This document shows, piece by piece, positions 9,147-17,538 of a stretch of DNA of 64,000 nt (position 1 is its first letter; every line of letters starts with the position of its first letter). This DNA comes from GCA-2725625 sp964574215. Lineage in GTDB: Bacteria; Pseudomonadota; Alphaproteobacteria; Rhodospirillales; UBA2165. Under the pieces are notes generated by a model. The model made no database searches. It saw only the letters and a program-made list of their open reading frames with translations, and was not told the origin of the DNA. The stretch lies in NCBI GenBank assembly GCA_964574215.1, contig CAZNLR010000026.1:4669-68668 (forward strand), written 5' to 3'. A program made the position numbers and the translations under genes.

Positions 9147-11090
9147 ATGCCAGATTCTGCAGAAATCGACGTCAGGGAAAAACTGTCGAACATTGAAGGT
9201 CTTCAGATGGATCTGATCACCTTCGAGGTGCTACGAAACGCTTTTGTGGCCGCGTGCTATGAAGCGTCAACGACCATCGAGCGCATCGCCTACCACCCGG
9301 TGATCGGTATGGGCCGCGACCGTTCCAATGCCCTGTTGACCAAGGACGCCCGTTTGGTGGCTCATGGTCATACGGATGCGGCGGCACACTATGCGTCGTT
9401 TGAACCTTCGGTGCAGGAACTCTTCAAAGATATCCCCATGGATACCATGAATCCTGGCGATACCTACATTTTCAGTGATCCCTACCGCACCGGTTCCCAC
9501 GTCAACGACGTGCGCATGATCCGCCCGATTTTCTATGAAGGTGAAATCGTTTCTTTCTCGTGCACGGTGATCCACTGGGCCGATATGGGTGGCCCGATGC
9601 CGGGTACCTTTAACCCGGAAGCGACCACCTGTTTCGCGGAAGGTATCCGTATCCCACCGATTAGGTTGTTTAAAAACAACGAGTTGGACGAAGAACTGTT
9701 CAGCATGATCGAAATCAACATTCGGGGCGCCGTGGAACGCCGGGCCGACATGAAGGCGCAATTCGAAGCCGCCCGATTGATCGACGCCCGGGTTGTCGAA
9801 CTGTGCGAGAAATACGGCAAGGAAACATTGTTCCAGGCCTATGAAGAGCAGTTCAATTACTCCGAACGTATGATGCTGACGGAACTTGAATCCCTGCCGG
9901 ACGGCGAATGGGAATTCGAGGATTATGGCGATCAGGATGTGATGGCCGACGGCAAACCGCCGATCCGGGTCCATTGCAAACTGACCAAAAAGGGCTCCAA
10001 GCTGTCCTTCGACTGGTCAGATTCCGATCCCCAGCCGAAAGCGTCATGGGGCGGCAGCCGGGCGACGCTGATCGGCGGCAACTATCTCGGTTTCATGATC
10101 TGCTTCCCGCAATTGTTCCCGCTTAATCACGGCATCATTCGGAACCTGGAGATCGTTTCCAAGCCGGGTACGTGCGTCGATGTGGTTTTCCCCGCGCCGA
10201 CCACCGGGTATTGCTCGGGTGCGTTCGATAAGATCGAAGCGGTGACCATCGCCTGCTTGGCGGGCGTGATGGCCAAGGATCAGCCCTGGCGGGTTTATCC
10301 GGCGGCGGTCAGCCTGACCAACCTCTGCATGGGCGGTTACAATCCGCGGACCAAGAAGGATTTCATCCAATACACCTGGGCCGTGGGAGGTGAAAACGCA
10401 CGGACGTTCAAGGACGGTAAATCCCTGATCTTCATGCGCTTCTGCAACGCCCGGACCATTCCCCAGGAACTGGAAGAACGCTGGTTCCCGGTCATCTTTG
10501 ACCGCTACGAAGCCAGGCCCGACAGTTGCGGTCATGGTTTCCGCCGCGGCGGTTTCGGCCTGATCCGTGAATTGGTGATCCAGACCGACGTCACCATGAC
10601 CATTCACGGCGATCGTGAAATCCATACGCCGTTCGGTATTTCGGGCGGCCTAAATGGCGGCGCGTCGACCCTGATCATCAACAAGGGAACCGACGAAGAG
10701 TTCAATGCCGGTATGTACGCCACGGGCGTTAAGCTCAAGAAAGGTGATAAGATCTTCTACGGTTCGTCGGGTGGTGGCGGATTTGGCGATCCTTTGGACC
10801 GTGAACCGGAACTGGTTCTGGCCGACGTGATCGACGAATGGCTGACCCCGGAAGCGGCCGAGGAATATTATGGTGTGGTGATCAATGAAATTGACGCCGA
10901 AGCGGCTGAATATGAAATCGACGAGGAGAAGACCAAAGTGGCGCGGGATGTTCTGCGTCAGAAAGGCTTCCCGGAAGGCACGGCCGCTTTCCAGGTCAAT
11001 CCGCATGGTAAGGATATCAAGCCAAGCCGTATTCCGACCGAGGAAGAGGTCCATGCCCATCTGACGATTTCCCGTCCTCCGGGGTGGTAA
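9147..11090 (+). CDS. Hydantoinase B / acetophenone carboxylase-like subunit
   Basis: HyuB family protein, 647 aa, partner of the preceding HyuA-like subunit. Typical HyuB features in order are: ITFEVLRNAFVAACYEAS near residues 24-41, SDPYRTGSHVNDVRMI near 110, VIHWADMGGPMPG near 138, and the Gly-rich GSSGGGGFGDPLDREPELV near 540. The ATG at 9147 follows AAGGAGG with 7-nt spacing; an upstream TTG would leave the ribosome site too close, so the ATG was chosen. Only 12 nt separate it from hyuA, so the two subunits are co-translated. In acetone/acetophenone carboxylases this subunit carries the metal site. A hairpin and a C-rich repeat follow the gene. Confidence 0.9.
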   Translation: MPDSAEIDVREKLSNIEGLQMDLITFEVLRNAFVAACYEASTTIERIAYHPVIGMGRDRSNALLTKDARLVAHGHTDAAAHYASFEPSVQELFKDIPMDTMNPGDTYIFSDPYRTGSHVNDVRMIRPIFYEGEIVSFSCTVIHWADMGGPMPGTFNPEATTCFAEGIRIPPIRLFKNNELDEELFSMIEINIRGAVERRADMKAQFEAARLIDARVVELCEKYGKETLFQAYEEQFNYSERMMLTELESLPDGEWEFEDYGDQDVMADGKPPIRVHCKLTKKGSKLSFDWSDSDPQPKASWGGSRATLIGGNYLGFMICFPQLFPLNHGIIRNLEIVSKPGTCVDVVFPAPTTGYCSGAFDKIEAVTIACLAGVMAKDQPWRVYPAAVSLTNLCMGGYNPRTKKDFIQYTWAVGGENARTFKDGKSLIFMRFCNARTIPQELEERWFPVIFDRYEARPDSCGHGFRRGGFGLIRELVIQTDVTMTIHGDREIHTPFGISGGLNGGASTLIINKGTDEEFNAGMYATGVKLKKGDKIFYGSSGGGGFGDPLDREPELVLADVIDEWLTPEAAEEYYGVVINEIDAEAAEYEIDEEKTKVARDVLRQKGFPEGTAAFQVNPHGKDIKPSRIPTEEEVHAHLTISRPPGW

Positions 11091-11102
11091 TTGCGGAACG
11101 TG

Positions 11103-11123
11103 GCGATCAATGGATTTGATCGC
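11103..11123. repeat. Hairpin after the hyuB-like gene
   Basis: Perfect 8-bp arms GCGATCAA and TTGATCGC around 5 nt, 12 nt after the hyuB stop. There is no T-run, so it may be a weak terminator or an mRNA 3' stabiliser. Confidence 0.5.
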
Positions 11124-11126
11124 AGC

Positions 11127-11214
11127 ATCCCCCCCACCTCAATCCTCCCCCTCCAGGGGGGAGGAAGTCTCTTTCTCCTTCCCCCCCTGAGGGGGAAGGC
11201 CGGGATGGGGGGGC
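11127..11214. repeat. C-rich/G-rich palindromic interspersed repeat, copy 1
   Basis: The element starts with a run of C (ATCCCCCCCACCTCAATCC) and ends with the approximate reverse complement (GGGATGGGGGGGC). An inner hairpin CCCCCTCCAGGGGGG and a second one with loop TGA lie between. A sister copy is at 59242-59336. The design, about 90 nt with imperfect ends pairing as one long fold, matches the dispersed CCCCCACC-type intergenic repeats common in proteobacterial genomes. It lies between hyuB and the acyl-CoA ligase gene. Confidence 0.8.
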
Positions 11215-11248
11215 TTTATCCGGAAATCTGATTTATCAGGGGGATGCA

Positions 11249-12784
11249 GTGACTACTGATTTACCGAAAGTTCATGAAACAGTCGTGCATATGCTGGCCG
11301 AGTCCGGCGAAATAGCCGGTGATGTATGTGCGCTGAGTTTCGAGGGAAGAGACCTTACCTATACCCAGTATGTCCGGTGCGTCGGCGGCTTCGCTTCCGA
11401 ACTCGTCGGCTTGGGCGTCAGGGGAGGGCGCGTTGCCCTGGTTTGCGGCAACTCCATAGAAATGGGCATAGCCCTGTTCGCCGTTCATGCGGCGGGTGCG
11501 CAAGCGGTGCCCATCAATCCCATCTATACCGCCCGTGAAATGACTCACATTCTGAAGGATTCCGATCCGACGGTGGTTATCTATGACGCGGAAACAGCCG
11601 ACGTGGTTGCGCCTCTACTTTCTGAAATCGGCATCGCCAACGGAATTCTGGTTGGCGGCAAGGAAGGGCGCTTGTTGGATACCTGGAAAGATGATGAAGG
11701 CGCCGCCTTGCCCGAGCCGCTACCCGGTCCCGATGATTTCGCCACCCTGCAATATACCGGCGGCACGACGGGTCTGCCCAAGGGCGTCAACATCACTCAC
11801 GGCCAGATGTCGGTAAATATCAGCCAGCGGGAAGCCGTGCTGCCGACCCGGCCGGACAACGAGACCGTGATTTGCATCATGCCCCTGTTTCATGTGTTCG
11901 CCAGTTCCATGTGCCTGCACCTGACCGCCTATTGCCGGGGGCGATTGGTGATCCTGCCGCGCTATCATCCGGAAGAGGTGCTGAGCACCATCGAAAACGA
12001 AAACATCACCCGTTTACCCGCCGGCCCCACTGTCTTCAATGGGCTGATGGGCTATGAGGGGTTTGAAACGCGGGATTTCTCGTCCCTGATAACGGCCTAT
12101 TCGGGCTCGGCGCCGCTGCCCGAGGAGACCTTGAAACGCTGGCAGGAACTGACCGGCTGTCCGATCTTGGAAGGCTATGGCCAGAGCGAGGCGGGGCCGG
12201 TGTTGACTTATATCGGCGAAGGGGAGGAAATCCGCCCCGGCTCCGTCGGCAAACCCATACCCGACACGGAACTTCAAATTGTAGACGTGGAGACGGGAAG
12301 CAAAATACTCGGGCCCGGCGAGCAGGGTGAAATCCGCGCCCGGGGTCCCCAGATCATGTCCGGCTACCGCAACCGGCCCGAAGAAACCGCCGAGACCTTG
12401 CGGGACGGCTGGCTCTATACCGGCGATATCGGCGAGTTCGACGAGGACGGCGATCTCTTCATCCGCGACCGCAAGAAGGACATGGCCATTGTCGGCGGCT
12501 ACAATGTTTACCCCAGGGAAATCGACGAAGTCCTTTACGCCAATCCCGCCGTGCACGAAGCGGCGGCCGTCGGTGTGCCCGATGACTACCGGGGCGAGAT
12601 CATCAAAGCCGTGGTGGTCCTGAAACCGGGCGCCAACCTGACGTCCGATGATCTCTTGGACTACTGCCGGGATAACCTCGCCAAATACAAAGTCCCCGCC
12701 GCCATCGACATCGTCGACGAAGTACCGAAAACAACGGTAGGCAAGATCGACAAACTGGCGTTGAGGAAACTGGCGTCGGGGTAG
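11249..12784 (+). CDS. AMP-forming acyl-CoA synthetase (class I adenylate-forming)
   Basis: Acyl/aryl-CoA ligase of 511 aa. It activates a carboxylic acid with ATP and CoA. AMP-binding P-loop-like motif LQYTGGTTGLPKGVNITH lies near residues 169-186, the A5-type YGQSEAG near 309, the hinge motif YTGDIGEFDEDGDLFIRDRKKD from about 391, and the catalytic C-terminal Lys in PKTTVGKIDKLALR near 501. GTG is used as the start after AGGGGGA; the nearby ATG five nt upstream is closed at once by a stop. It sits 158 nt after hyuB and the C-rich repeat lies in this leader, so expression may be uncoupled. The acid is probably the product of the upstream cupin/hydantoinase enzymes (inference). Confidence 0.9.
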   Translation: MTTDLPKVHETVVHMLAESGEIAGDVCALSFEGRDLTYTQYVRCVGGFASELVGLGVRGGRVALVCGNSIEMGIALFAVHAAGAQAVPINPIYTAREMTHILKDSDPTVVIYDAETADVVAPLLSEIGIANGILVGGKEGRLLDTWKDDEGAALPEPLPGPDDFATLQYTGGTTGLPKGVNITHGQMSVNISQREAVLPTRPDNETVICIMPLFHVFASSMCLHLTAYCRGRLVILPRYHPEEVLSTIENENITRLPAGPTVFNGLMGYEGFETRDFSSLITAYSGSAPLPEETLKRWQELTGCPILEGYGQSEAGPVLTYIGEGEEIRPGSVGKPIPDTELQIVDVETGSKILGPGEQGEIRARGPQIMSGYRNRPEETAETLRDGWLYTGDIGEFDEDGDLFIRDRKKDMAIVGGYNVYPREIDEVLYANPAVHEAAAVGVPDDYRGEIIKAVVVLKPGANLTSDDLLDYCRDNLAKYKVPAAIDIVDEVPKTTVGKIDKLALRKLASG

Positions 12785-12826
12785 AACTTTGGAGGACACG
12801 ATTGTGTGCCTCTTGATGCATAAATA

Positions 12827-12854
12827 TGGGGACATGAACTTGTTTCGTGTCCCA
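12827..12854. repeat. 28-nt GGGGACA-type repeat, left copy
   Basis: An imperfectly palindromic element, GGGGACATGAAC...GTGTCCC. Its reverse complement recurs at 16308-16335 with 23 of 26 core positions identical. The two copies bracket the FIST/SpoIIE gene pair in opposite orientation. A further small palindrome, TTAAGG-TAT-CCTTAA, lies at 12870-12884. The rest of the 298-nt gap (12785-13082) shows nothing recognisable except the ribosome site before 13083. Confidence 0.7.
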
Positions 12855-13082
12855 GCTTAAGAGTCCCCGTTAAGGTATCCTTAAGTGGACAGCGTATTCA
12901 GGCGATTACTGTTGAAACCCAGTTGATACGGAAAACCTCCTTGAAACAAATCAAAATGAGGTTCGGAAAACTGCGGTTCGTTGGTTGGTCTCGACGTTGA
13001 ATCGCCTCCGCTGATTTTACCTGCTTTTTTCAAGAATAACGGCTACAATTTTCCCGCCTATGAGCATTAGGAGGTGACTTAG

Positions 13083-14279
13083 ATGTTAAATTTCCGATCG
13101 GGGACCAGCAAATCAGTTAGTACCGCAAAGGCAACACGAGAGTGCCTGGACTTGGCTTTGGGGGAAGAAGCGTCTGAAGCGAGCCTATTAATTTTTCATT
13201 CGACCTTGGGGCACAAATTCGAGCAAATGCTTTCGACGGCCCATGAAATGTGTCCCCAAGCGGAAATCGTCGGCTGCACCGGCAGCGGTGTAATTGGTAC
13301 GGGTTGGGTGAGCGAAGCCATGCGGGCGATGGCGGCTATGGCCGTCACCGGAACGGAATATGCTGCCACATCCTGTGCAGGCGTGACGGCTGAAAATTCG
13401 GAAGAAATCGCCCAACAATGTGCCGAAGAGTTGAAAGAAAAAGACGGCAAAATCAATATGATTCTGGTCATGGGACCAGGTTTGAACGTCAATGGCGACG
13501 GCTTTATCAAGGGGATAGAATCCGTTTTCGGAAGCGATGTCCCTTTGTTCGGTGCGCTGGGCGGATTTGGTGGCACGACGCCTCGAACACCTATATTCCA
13601 TAGGGAAAAAATTTACGAAGATGGATTGCTCTTGATCGGATTTTCAGATTCTAGCCTTTCCTTGGCCCAGAAAACTCATCACGGTTGCTTACCTCAAGAC
13701 AACTACCGTTTCACCATCACCAAATCCGAAGGCGTGCGTATCGACGAACTTGATGGCAAACCTGCCTGGCCAACTTTCATTGGTTCATTGGGAATGCCGC
13801 CTGATACTTCTCCCCTGGATATCATCCTACTATTGAGCATTGGCATCGATCTGCCTGAAAAGGATGCGGAAGAATATGACAACAAGCAGATTCTGCGTGC
13901 GCCATTAATGCTCAGCGATGATGGTCAGTCTATGTATTTGCAGTCCGTCGTGCCTGAAGGCACGGAACTGGTGTCATGCCAAAGAAACGAAGATTATCTT
14001 TTCTCAGGAAGTGATCACCTCGCCGAACGAATGATGGAAGAAATCGATGGTAAGACTCCGATCGCCGTCTTTCAAGCTGATTGCATGGCCCGGGGTAGAC
14101 TTGGCCATGATGTTGTCGACAAGACAGAAATCATCTCTCAACTTCAAGGCTCCTTTGCCAACGCTGACAGTTTGCCGTGGCTGGGAGTTTACGGCTTCGC
14201 CGAATTTTGCACCTTGAATGGCAAGAACCGATTCCACAATTATACAACTTCGTTATCGGCAATTTTGCGCGAAACATAG
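13083..14279 (+). CDS. FIST-domain sensory protein
   Basis: FIST signal-transduction protein, 398 aa. An N-terminal FIST domain (about residues 30-220) contains GCTGSGVIGTGWVSEAMRA and FGALGGFGGTTPRTPIF. A C-terminal FIST_C domain (about 225-370) follows. FIST proteins are predicted to bind small ligands, possibly amino acids, and pass signals to kinases or phosphatases. The start is fixed by a perfect extended ribosome site, AGGAGGTGA at 13069-13077, 5 nt before the ATG, which predicts strong translation. The PAS/SpoIIE phosphatase gene begins 11 nt after the stop, so the pair most likely forms one sensory module. Codon use is more AT-rich than in the catabolic genes to the left, and the pair is flanked by inverted repeats. 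Confidence 0.9.
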   Translation: MLNFRSGTSKSVSTAKATRECLDLALGEEASEASLLIFHSTLGHKFEQMLSTAHEMCPQAEIVGCTGSGVIGTGWVSEAMRAMAAMAVTGTEYAATSCAGVTAENSEEIAQQCAEELKEKDGKINMILVMGPGLNVNGDGFIKGIESVFGSDVPLFGALGGFGGTTPRTPIFHREKIYEDGLLLIGFSDSSLSLAQKTHHGCLPQDNYRFTITKSEGVRIDELDGKPAWPTFIGSLGMPPDTSPLDIILLLSIGIDLPEKDAEEYDNKQILRAPLMLSDDGQSMYLQSVVPEGTELVSCQRNEDYLFSGSDHLAERMMEEIDGKTPIAVFQADCMARGRLGHDVVDKTEIISQLQGSFANADSLPWLGVYGFAEFCTLNGKNRFHNYTTSLSAILRET

Positions 14280-14290
14280 AGAATCATTTA

Positions 14291-16174
14291 GTGAGCCCTT
14301 CCTCAGAAAAAAAAGAAACAGTCGAAGATCTTCACGCCCGCATTGAAAACCTTGAGGGTGAACGGAACAAGCGTCTGAAAGGTGAATTGGCTGTCGCCGA
14401 AGCCAAGAAGCGTGTGGACGACGAACTCCTGAGAATGAAATCCATCAATGAGTTCGTAGGACTGGCTCTTAAAATCGATGATTCAGATGAATTAACAGAA
14501 TTATCCCTCGAGACAATTGTCGAAGCCTTTGAGTGTGAAACAGCTGCCTATTTAGTTTTTGATGAGAAGTTAAATGCTTTCCAGGTTGCTCATTCCTTTG
14601 ACGGAGAGTCTTTTGAAAACTTGCTGCCGTGCCCGGAAAAGCTGCTAACTCACCAAAATAGTTTGCTTATTCAGGATGAACCTGAGCTTTCCAAAATAGG
14701 AGAGGGATTGGGTATCACGAATGGTGTGATCTCCAATATTATCAATGCGGACTCGAAACTCGTTGGCGCAATCGTCGGCGGCAATACAAGCGAAGGTGAG
14801 GGAATTTTTGTCCCTCTTCAAGAACATCACATATCTTCTTTTTCGATAATGGTAGCTCAAACAGCTTCCTTGCAGGAGCAAATACTGCTCAACCAGAAGG
14901 TTAAGGAATACGTGCAAGAACTAGAGGAACACCGAAATCTTCTTGAACAAAGAGTTCAGGAACGGACATCGGAGTTGCATAAGGAGCGCACTAAGTTGGC
15001 GGATACTCTCGATCGGGTGCAGCAAAGCGAGGCCAAAATCCGGAGTATTATCGAAAATGCAACTGACGGAATAATTACCATCAATACAAATGGCCTGATC
15101 CAAAGTTTCAGCCCGGCTGCGGAAGAAATATTCGGTTATGCTGCTGAGGAGGTGACAGGTAAAAACGTCAAAATTCTGATGCCTGATCCCTACCAAAGCG
15201 AACATGACGGCTATCTGCGTAATTACTATATGACTGGTGAAGCAAAAGTAGTCGGCAATAACCGGGAGGTCATAGGTCTTCGCAAGGACGGATCAGAGTT
15301 TCCCATGGACTTGGCAGTGGGTGAATCTTTTGTCAATGATATCAGATCTTTTACCGGAATTGTCCGAGATATCACTGACCGCAAAGAAGCCGAAAATCAG
15401 CTAACTGACGCTTTCAATGTCATTTCCAGCAGCATCGATTATGCAAGTCGGATCCAAAGGTCGGTCTTGCCAGATGAGTCCGTCTATTCCGCAATGCTGT
15501 CGAATCACATGGTGCTATGGGAACCTAGAGACAGGGTGGGTGGCGACATTTATTGGTGCCGTTTTTGGGGTGACGGTATGCTCATAATTTTGGGTGACTG
15601 CACTGGCCATGGTGTTCCAGGAGCTTTTATGACGCTTATTGCTACCGGCGCGTTGGACAATGCTCTTTCAGACGTAGCACACGGACAGGTTGGTCGTCTT
15701 CTTCAACGCATTCATCAACTTGTGCAAGTGACTCTTGGCCAACATGGCGCCAGCGGTGAGTCTGATGACGGCATGGAATTGGGTATCTGTTATCTCCATC
15801 CGGAAACGGATGAAATTATTTTTTGCGGCGCTCGTTTTGAACTTATTACAGTGGAGAACGGTGAAATCGAAGTTTTCAAAGGCACGAAAAGCGGTATCGG
15901 GTATCGAGGAATTCCTCATGATCAGGAATTCGATGAACATCGTATTCCGAGTTTAGCCGATAAGAATTTTTATATGACATCTGATGGCCTTATTGATCAG
16001 GTTGGTGGTGAAAAAGGCCGTATGTTCGGTAAGAAACGGTTTCGAGAAATGCTGCTGGGTATTCAGGACAGACCCTTGGCTGAGCAGAAAGAAATTATTT
16101 ATCGGACCCTTATTGAATATCAGGGTGAACAAATTCGGCGTGATGACGTTTCTGTCATCGGATTTCGAGTTTAA
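14291..16174 (+). CDS. PAS-domain SpoIIE/PP2C-type protein phosphatase
   Basis: Cytoplasmic Ser/Thr phosphatase of the SpoIIE/RsbU class, about 627 aa. N-terminal coiled coil (residues 1-50), a GAF-like sensor region (about 60-195), a coiled coil with LEQRVQERTSELHKERTKL, a PAS domain (about 255-370) with SIIENATDGIITINTNG and GIVRDITDRKEAENQL, then the phosphatase. Metal-site motifs are DRVGGDIYWC and LGDCTGHGVPGAFMTLIA. Start GTG 14291 was chosen because it lies 11 nt after the FIST stop; a longer in-frame reading would overlap that gene by over 100 nt. No transmembrane segment is seen. It probably receives the FIST signal and dephosphorylates a partner-switch (STAS-type) antagonist; a STAS protein occurs at 38942-39253 but is linked to chemotaxis, so pairing is only speculation. 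Confidence 0.9.
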   Translation: MSPSSEKKETVEDLHARIENLEGERNKRLKGELAVAEAKKRVDDELLRMKSINEFVGLALKIDDSDELTELSLETIVEAFECETAAYLVFDEKLNAFQVAHSFDGESFENLLPCPEKLLTHQNSLLIQDEPELSKIGEGLGITNGVISNIINADSKLVGAIVGGNTSEGEGIFVPLQEHHISSFSIMVAQTASLQEQILLNQKVKEYVQELEEHRNLLEQRVQERTSELHKERTKLADTLDRVQQSEAKIRSIIENATDGIITINTNGLIQSFSPAAEEIFGYAAEEVTGKNVKILMPDPYQSEHDGYLRNYYMTGEAKVVGNNREVIGLRKDGSEFPMDLAVGESFVNDIRSFTGIVRDITDRKEAENQLTDAFNVISSSIDYASRIQRSVLPDESVYSAMLSNHMVLWEPRDRVGGDIYWCRFWGDGMLIILGDCTGHGVPGAFMTLIATGALDNALSDVAHGQVGRLLQRIHQLVQVTLGQHGASGESDDGMELGICYLHPETDEIIFCGARFELITVENGEIEVFKGTKSGIGYRGIPHDQEFDEHRIPSLADKNFYMTSDGLIDQVGGEKGRMFGKKRFREMLLGIQDRPLAEQKEIIYRTLIEYQGEQIRRDDVSVIGFRV

Positions 16175-16257
16175 CGACGTTGTCCGCTGTAAGTAATATT
16201 CAGAAAATATAAGCTATTCTGGATAATATTTGGTTTTGGGTTGAGAGCGAACATCCT

Positions 16258-16292
16258 TAGGGGTACCGAAAACACTGGGTTTTCGTATCCCT
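16258..16292. terminator. Long hairpin downstream of the SpoIIE gene
   Basis: TAGGGGTACCGAAAAC and GTTTTCGTATCCCTA form a stem of about 15 bp with one bulge around a 4-nt loop. No T-run follows, so factor-independent termination would be weak. It lies 84 nt after the stop codon. Confidence 0.5.
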
Positions 16293-16307
16293 ATGCAGAA
16301 ACGGAAA

Positions 16308-16335
16308 TGGGGACACGTAACAAGTACATATCCCC
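16308..16335. repeat. 28-nt GGGGACA-type repeat, right copy
   Basis: Begins TGGGGACACGTAAC and ends CATATCCCC. Reverse-complemented, it matches the left copy at 12827-12854 in 23 of 26 core positions. Together the copies flank the FIST/SpoIIE pair as inverted repeats about 3.5 kb apart. Confidence 0.7.
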
Positions 16336-16372
16336 GTAATCCGAATTCAAAAAAAGCGTCAGTCGCCTATTA

Positions 16373-16672
16373 CTATTTCCGTGTATAGACCGCCTGGAAT
16401 TTCGACAGCAGGCCGGCGCAGCCGCCGCAGTCTGAGCTGAGGCCTTCCAGGTTGACCGGTTGCAGGCGAATTTCGTAACCCAGTTCCTTATAGGTATCGA
16501 CCACGTCATTAAGCCGGCTGTCGTCGGTGTTGCACCGGAATTCCCAGCCTTCGGCAACCAGCGCCGGATCGTGGGGAATATCGCAGCCGGTATATGATTT
16601 TTGCGGCCCTTCGTGTTCCAGGGGAACCGAACAGCCTTGGGGCTCCATGGGGGTATGTTTCAAATCATCCAT
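16373..16672 (-). CDS. Small Cys-rich protein at the end of the benzoyl-CoA reductase operon
   Basis: A 99-aa protein of unrecognised family. It has six Cys: one in QGCSVP, one in TGCDIP, one in FRCNTD, and a CxxC pair in SSDCGGCAGLL near the C-terminus (five named positions, the pair counting as two). The spacing could bind an iron-sulfur cluster or zinc. The C-terminal half (VVDTYKELGYEIRLQPVN) looks like a small alpha/beta fold. It begins 22 nt after the stop of the BcrD-like subunit gene and is the last gene in the operon, so a role in assembly or electron delivery for the reductase is plausible but only inferred. No signal peptide or membrane segment. Confidence 0.7.
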   Translation of the reverse strand: MDDLKHTPMEPQGCSVPLEHEGPQKSYTGCDIPHDPALVAEGWEFRCNTDDSRLNDVVDTYKELGYEIRLQPVNLEGLSSDCGGCAGLLSKFQAVYTRK

Positions 16673-16693
16673 AATAAATTCTCAAATAGTTGG

Positions 16694-17536
16694 TTAAGCG
16701 GCGTCCCGTTGTTCGGCACTGTCTTTGCCTTTGGGGCCTTCCATTTTAATCTTGTCCAAGCGGATATGGCCGAGAATAGCGCAGCCGAGGGCGGCGGTAA
16801 ATTGCGGCAAATCGTCTTCGGCCACGTTGACGTCGAGCTTGAGTTCCTCGGCGATGGCCTTGGCCATGGTCGACCAGCGCAAAATGCCGCCGACCACGGT
16901 GACTTCCGATTCCGGTTTGACCCGTTTCAGCAACTGGACCGAACGCTGGGTGAGGGACATGGAGGCGCCGTACATAATATCTTCCGGCGGCACGCCGTTG
17001 GACAGATGGTTGATCACTTCGGATTCGGCGAATACCGTGCAGACGCCTGAGATGGGTACGGCCTCTTCGGCGGTTTCCAGAAGGCCGCCGATGTCTTCCG
17101 TCTCGTACCCCATATAGCGAACGGTTTTTTCCAGGAACATGCCAGTGCCGGAGGCGCATTTATCGTTGAGCCGGAAGGTCTGAACTTTTCTCAATTCATC
17201 GATCTTGCTGGCCTTCATGGTCTGACCGCCGATATCCAAAATTGTCCGCGTGCCGGGAAAGAGAAAGCTGGTGCCCCGGGCGGTCGCCGTCAGGTCGGTA
17301 ACCTGAAGGTCGCGCTCATCATACATATGGCGGCCGTAACCGGTGGTGATGCAATAGTCGATTTCGTCTTTTTTCAAGCCGGCGGCATCGATGGTCAAAT
17401 CGACGACGGCAACCGCAGCTTCCTGCAGCCGGGCGCCGGTCGCCCGCATGGCGCGGCCGATTATATTGTGGTCGGAATCCAGAATGATGCCTTTGGTGTA
17501 GGTGGAGCCGATATCCAGTCCAATTGTATAAGCCAT
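16694..17536 (-). CDS. Benzoyl-CoA reductase activator subunit D-like (BcrD/BzdQ type)
   Basis: ASKHA-fold ATPase of the BcrAD/BadFG family, 280 aa. The N-terminal phosphate-binding motif is GLDIGSTYTKGIILDS (residues 5-20). ILDIGGQTMKA marks the second ATP motif. Cys residues in NDKCASGTGMFLEK and SGVCTVFAESEV are the candidate ligands of the [4Fe-4S] cluster shared with subunit A. In class I benzoyl-CoA reductase, subunits A and D form the ATP-driven electron activator for the BC catalytic core. The start ATG is 2 nt beyond the subunit A stop, with GGAGG inside the end of that gene, so translation is coupled. The length fits the short Bzd-type subunits better than the longer Thauera/Rhodopseudomonas BcrA type. 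Confidence 0.88.
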   Translation of the reverse strand: MAYTIGLDIGSTYTKGIILDSDHNIIGRAMRATGARLQEAAVAVVDLTIDAAGLKKDEIDYCITTGYGRHMYDERDLQVTDLTATARGTSFLFPGTRTILDIGGQTMKASKIDELRKVQTFRLNDKCASGTGMFLEKTVRYMGYETEDIGGLLETAEEAVPISGVCTVFAESEVINHLSNGVPPEDIMYGASMSLTQRSVQLLKRVKPESEVTVVGGILRWSTMAKAIAEELKLDVNVAEDDLPQFTAALGCAILGHIRLDKIKMEGPKGKDSAEQRDAA

Positions 17537-17538
17537 GA

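Noticed and set aside
14177..14290. Earlier start of the SpoIIE gene overlapping the FIST gene
   Set aside because: It would overlap FIST by over 100 nt, has no ribosome site, and GTG 14291 sits 11 nt after the FIST stop.
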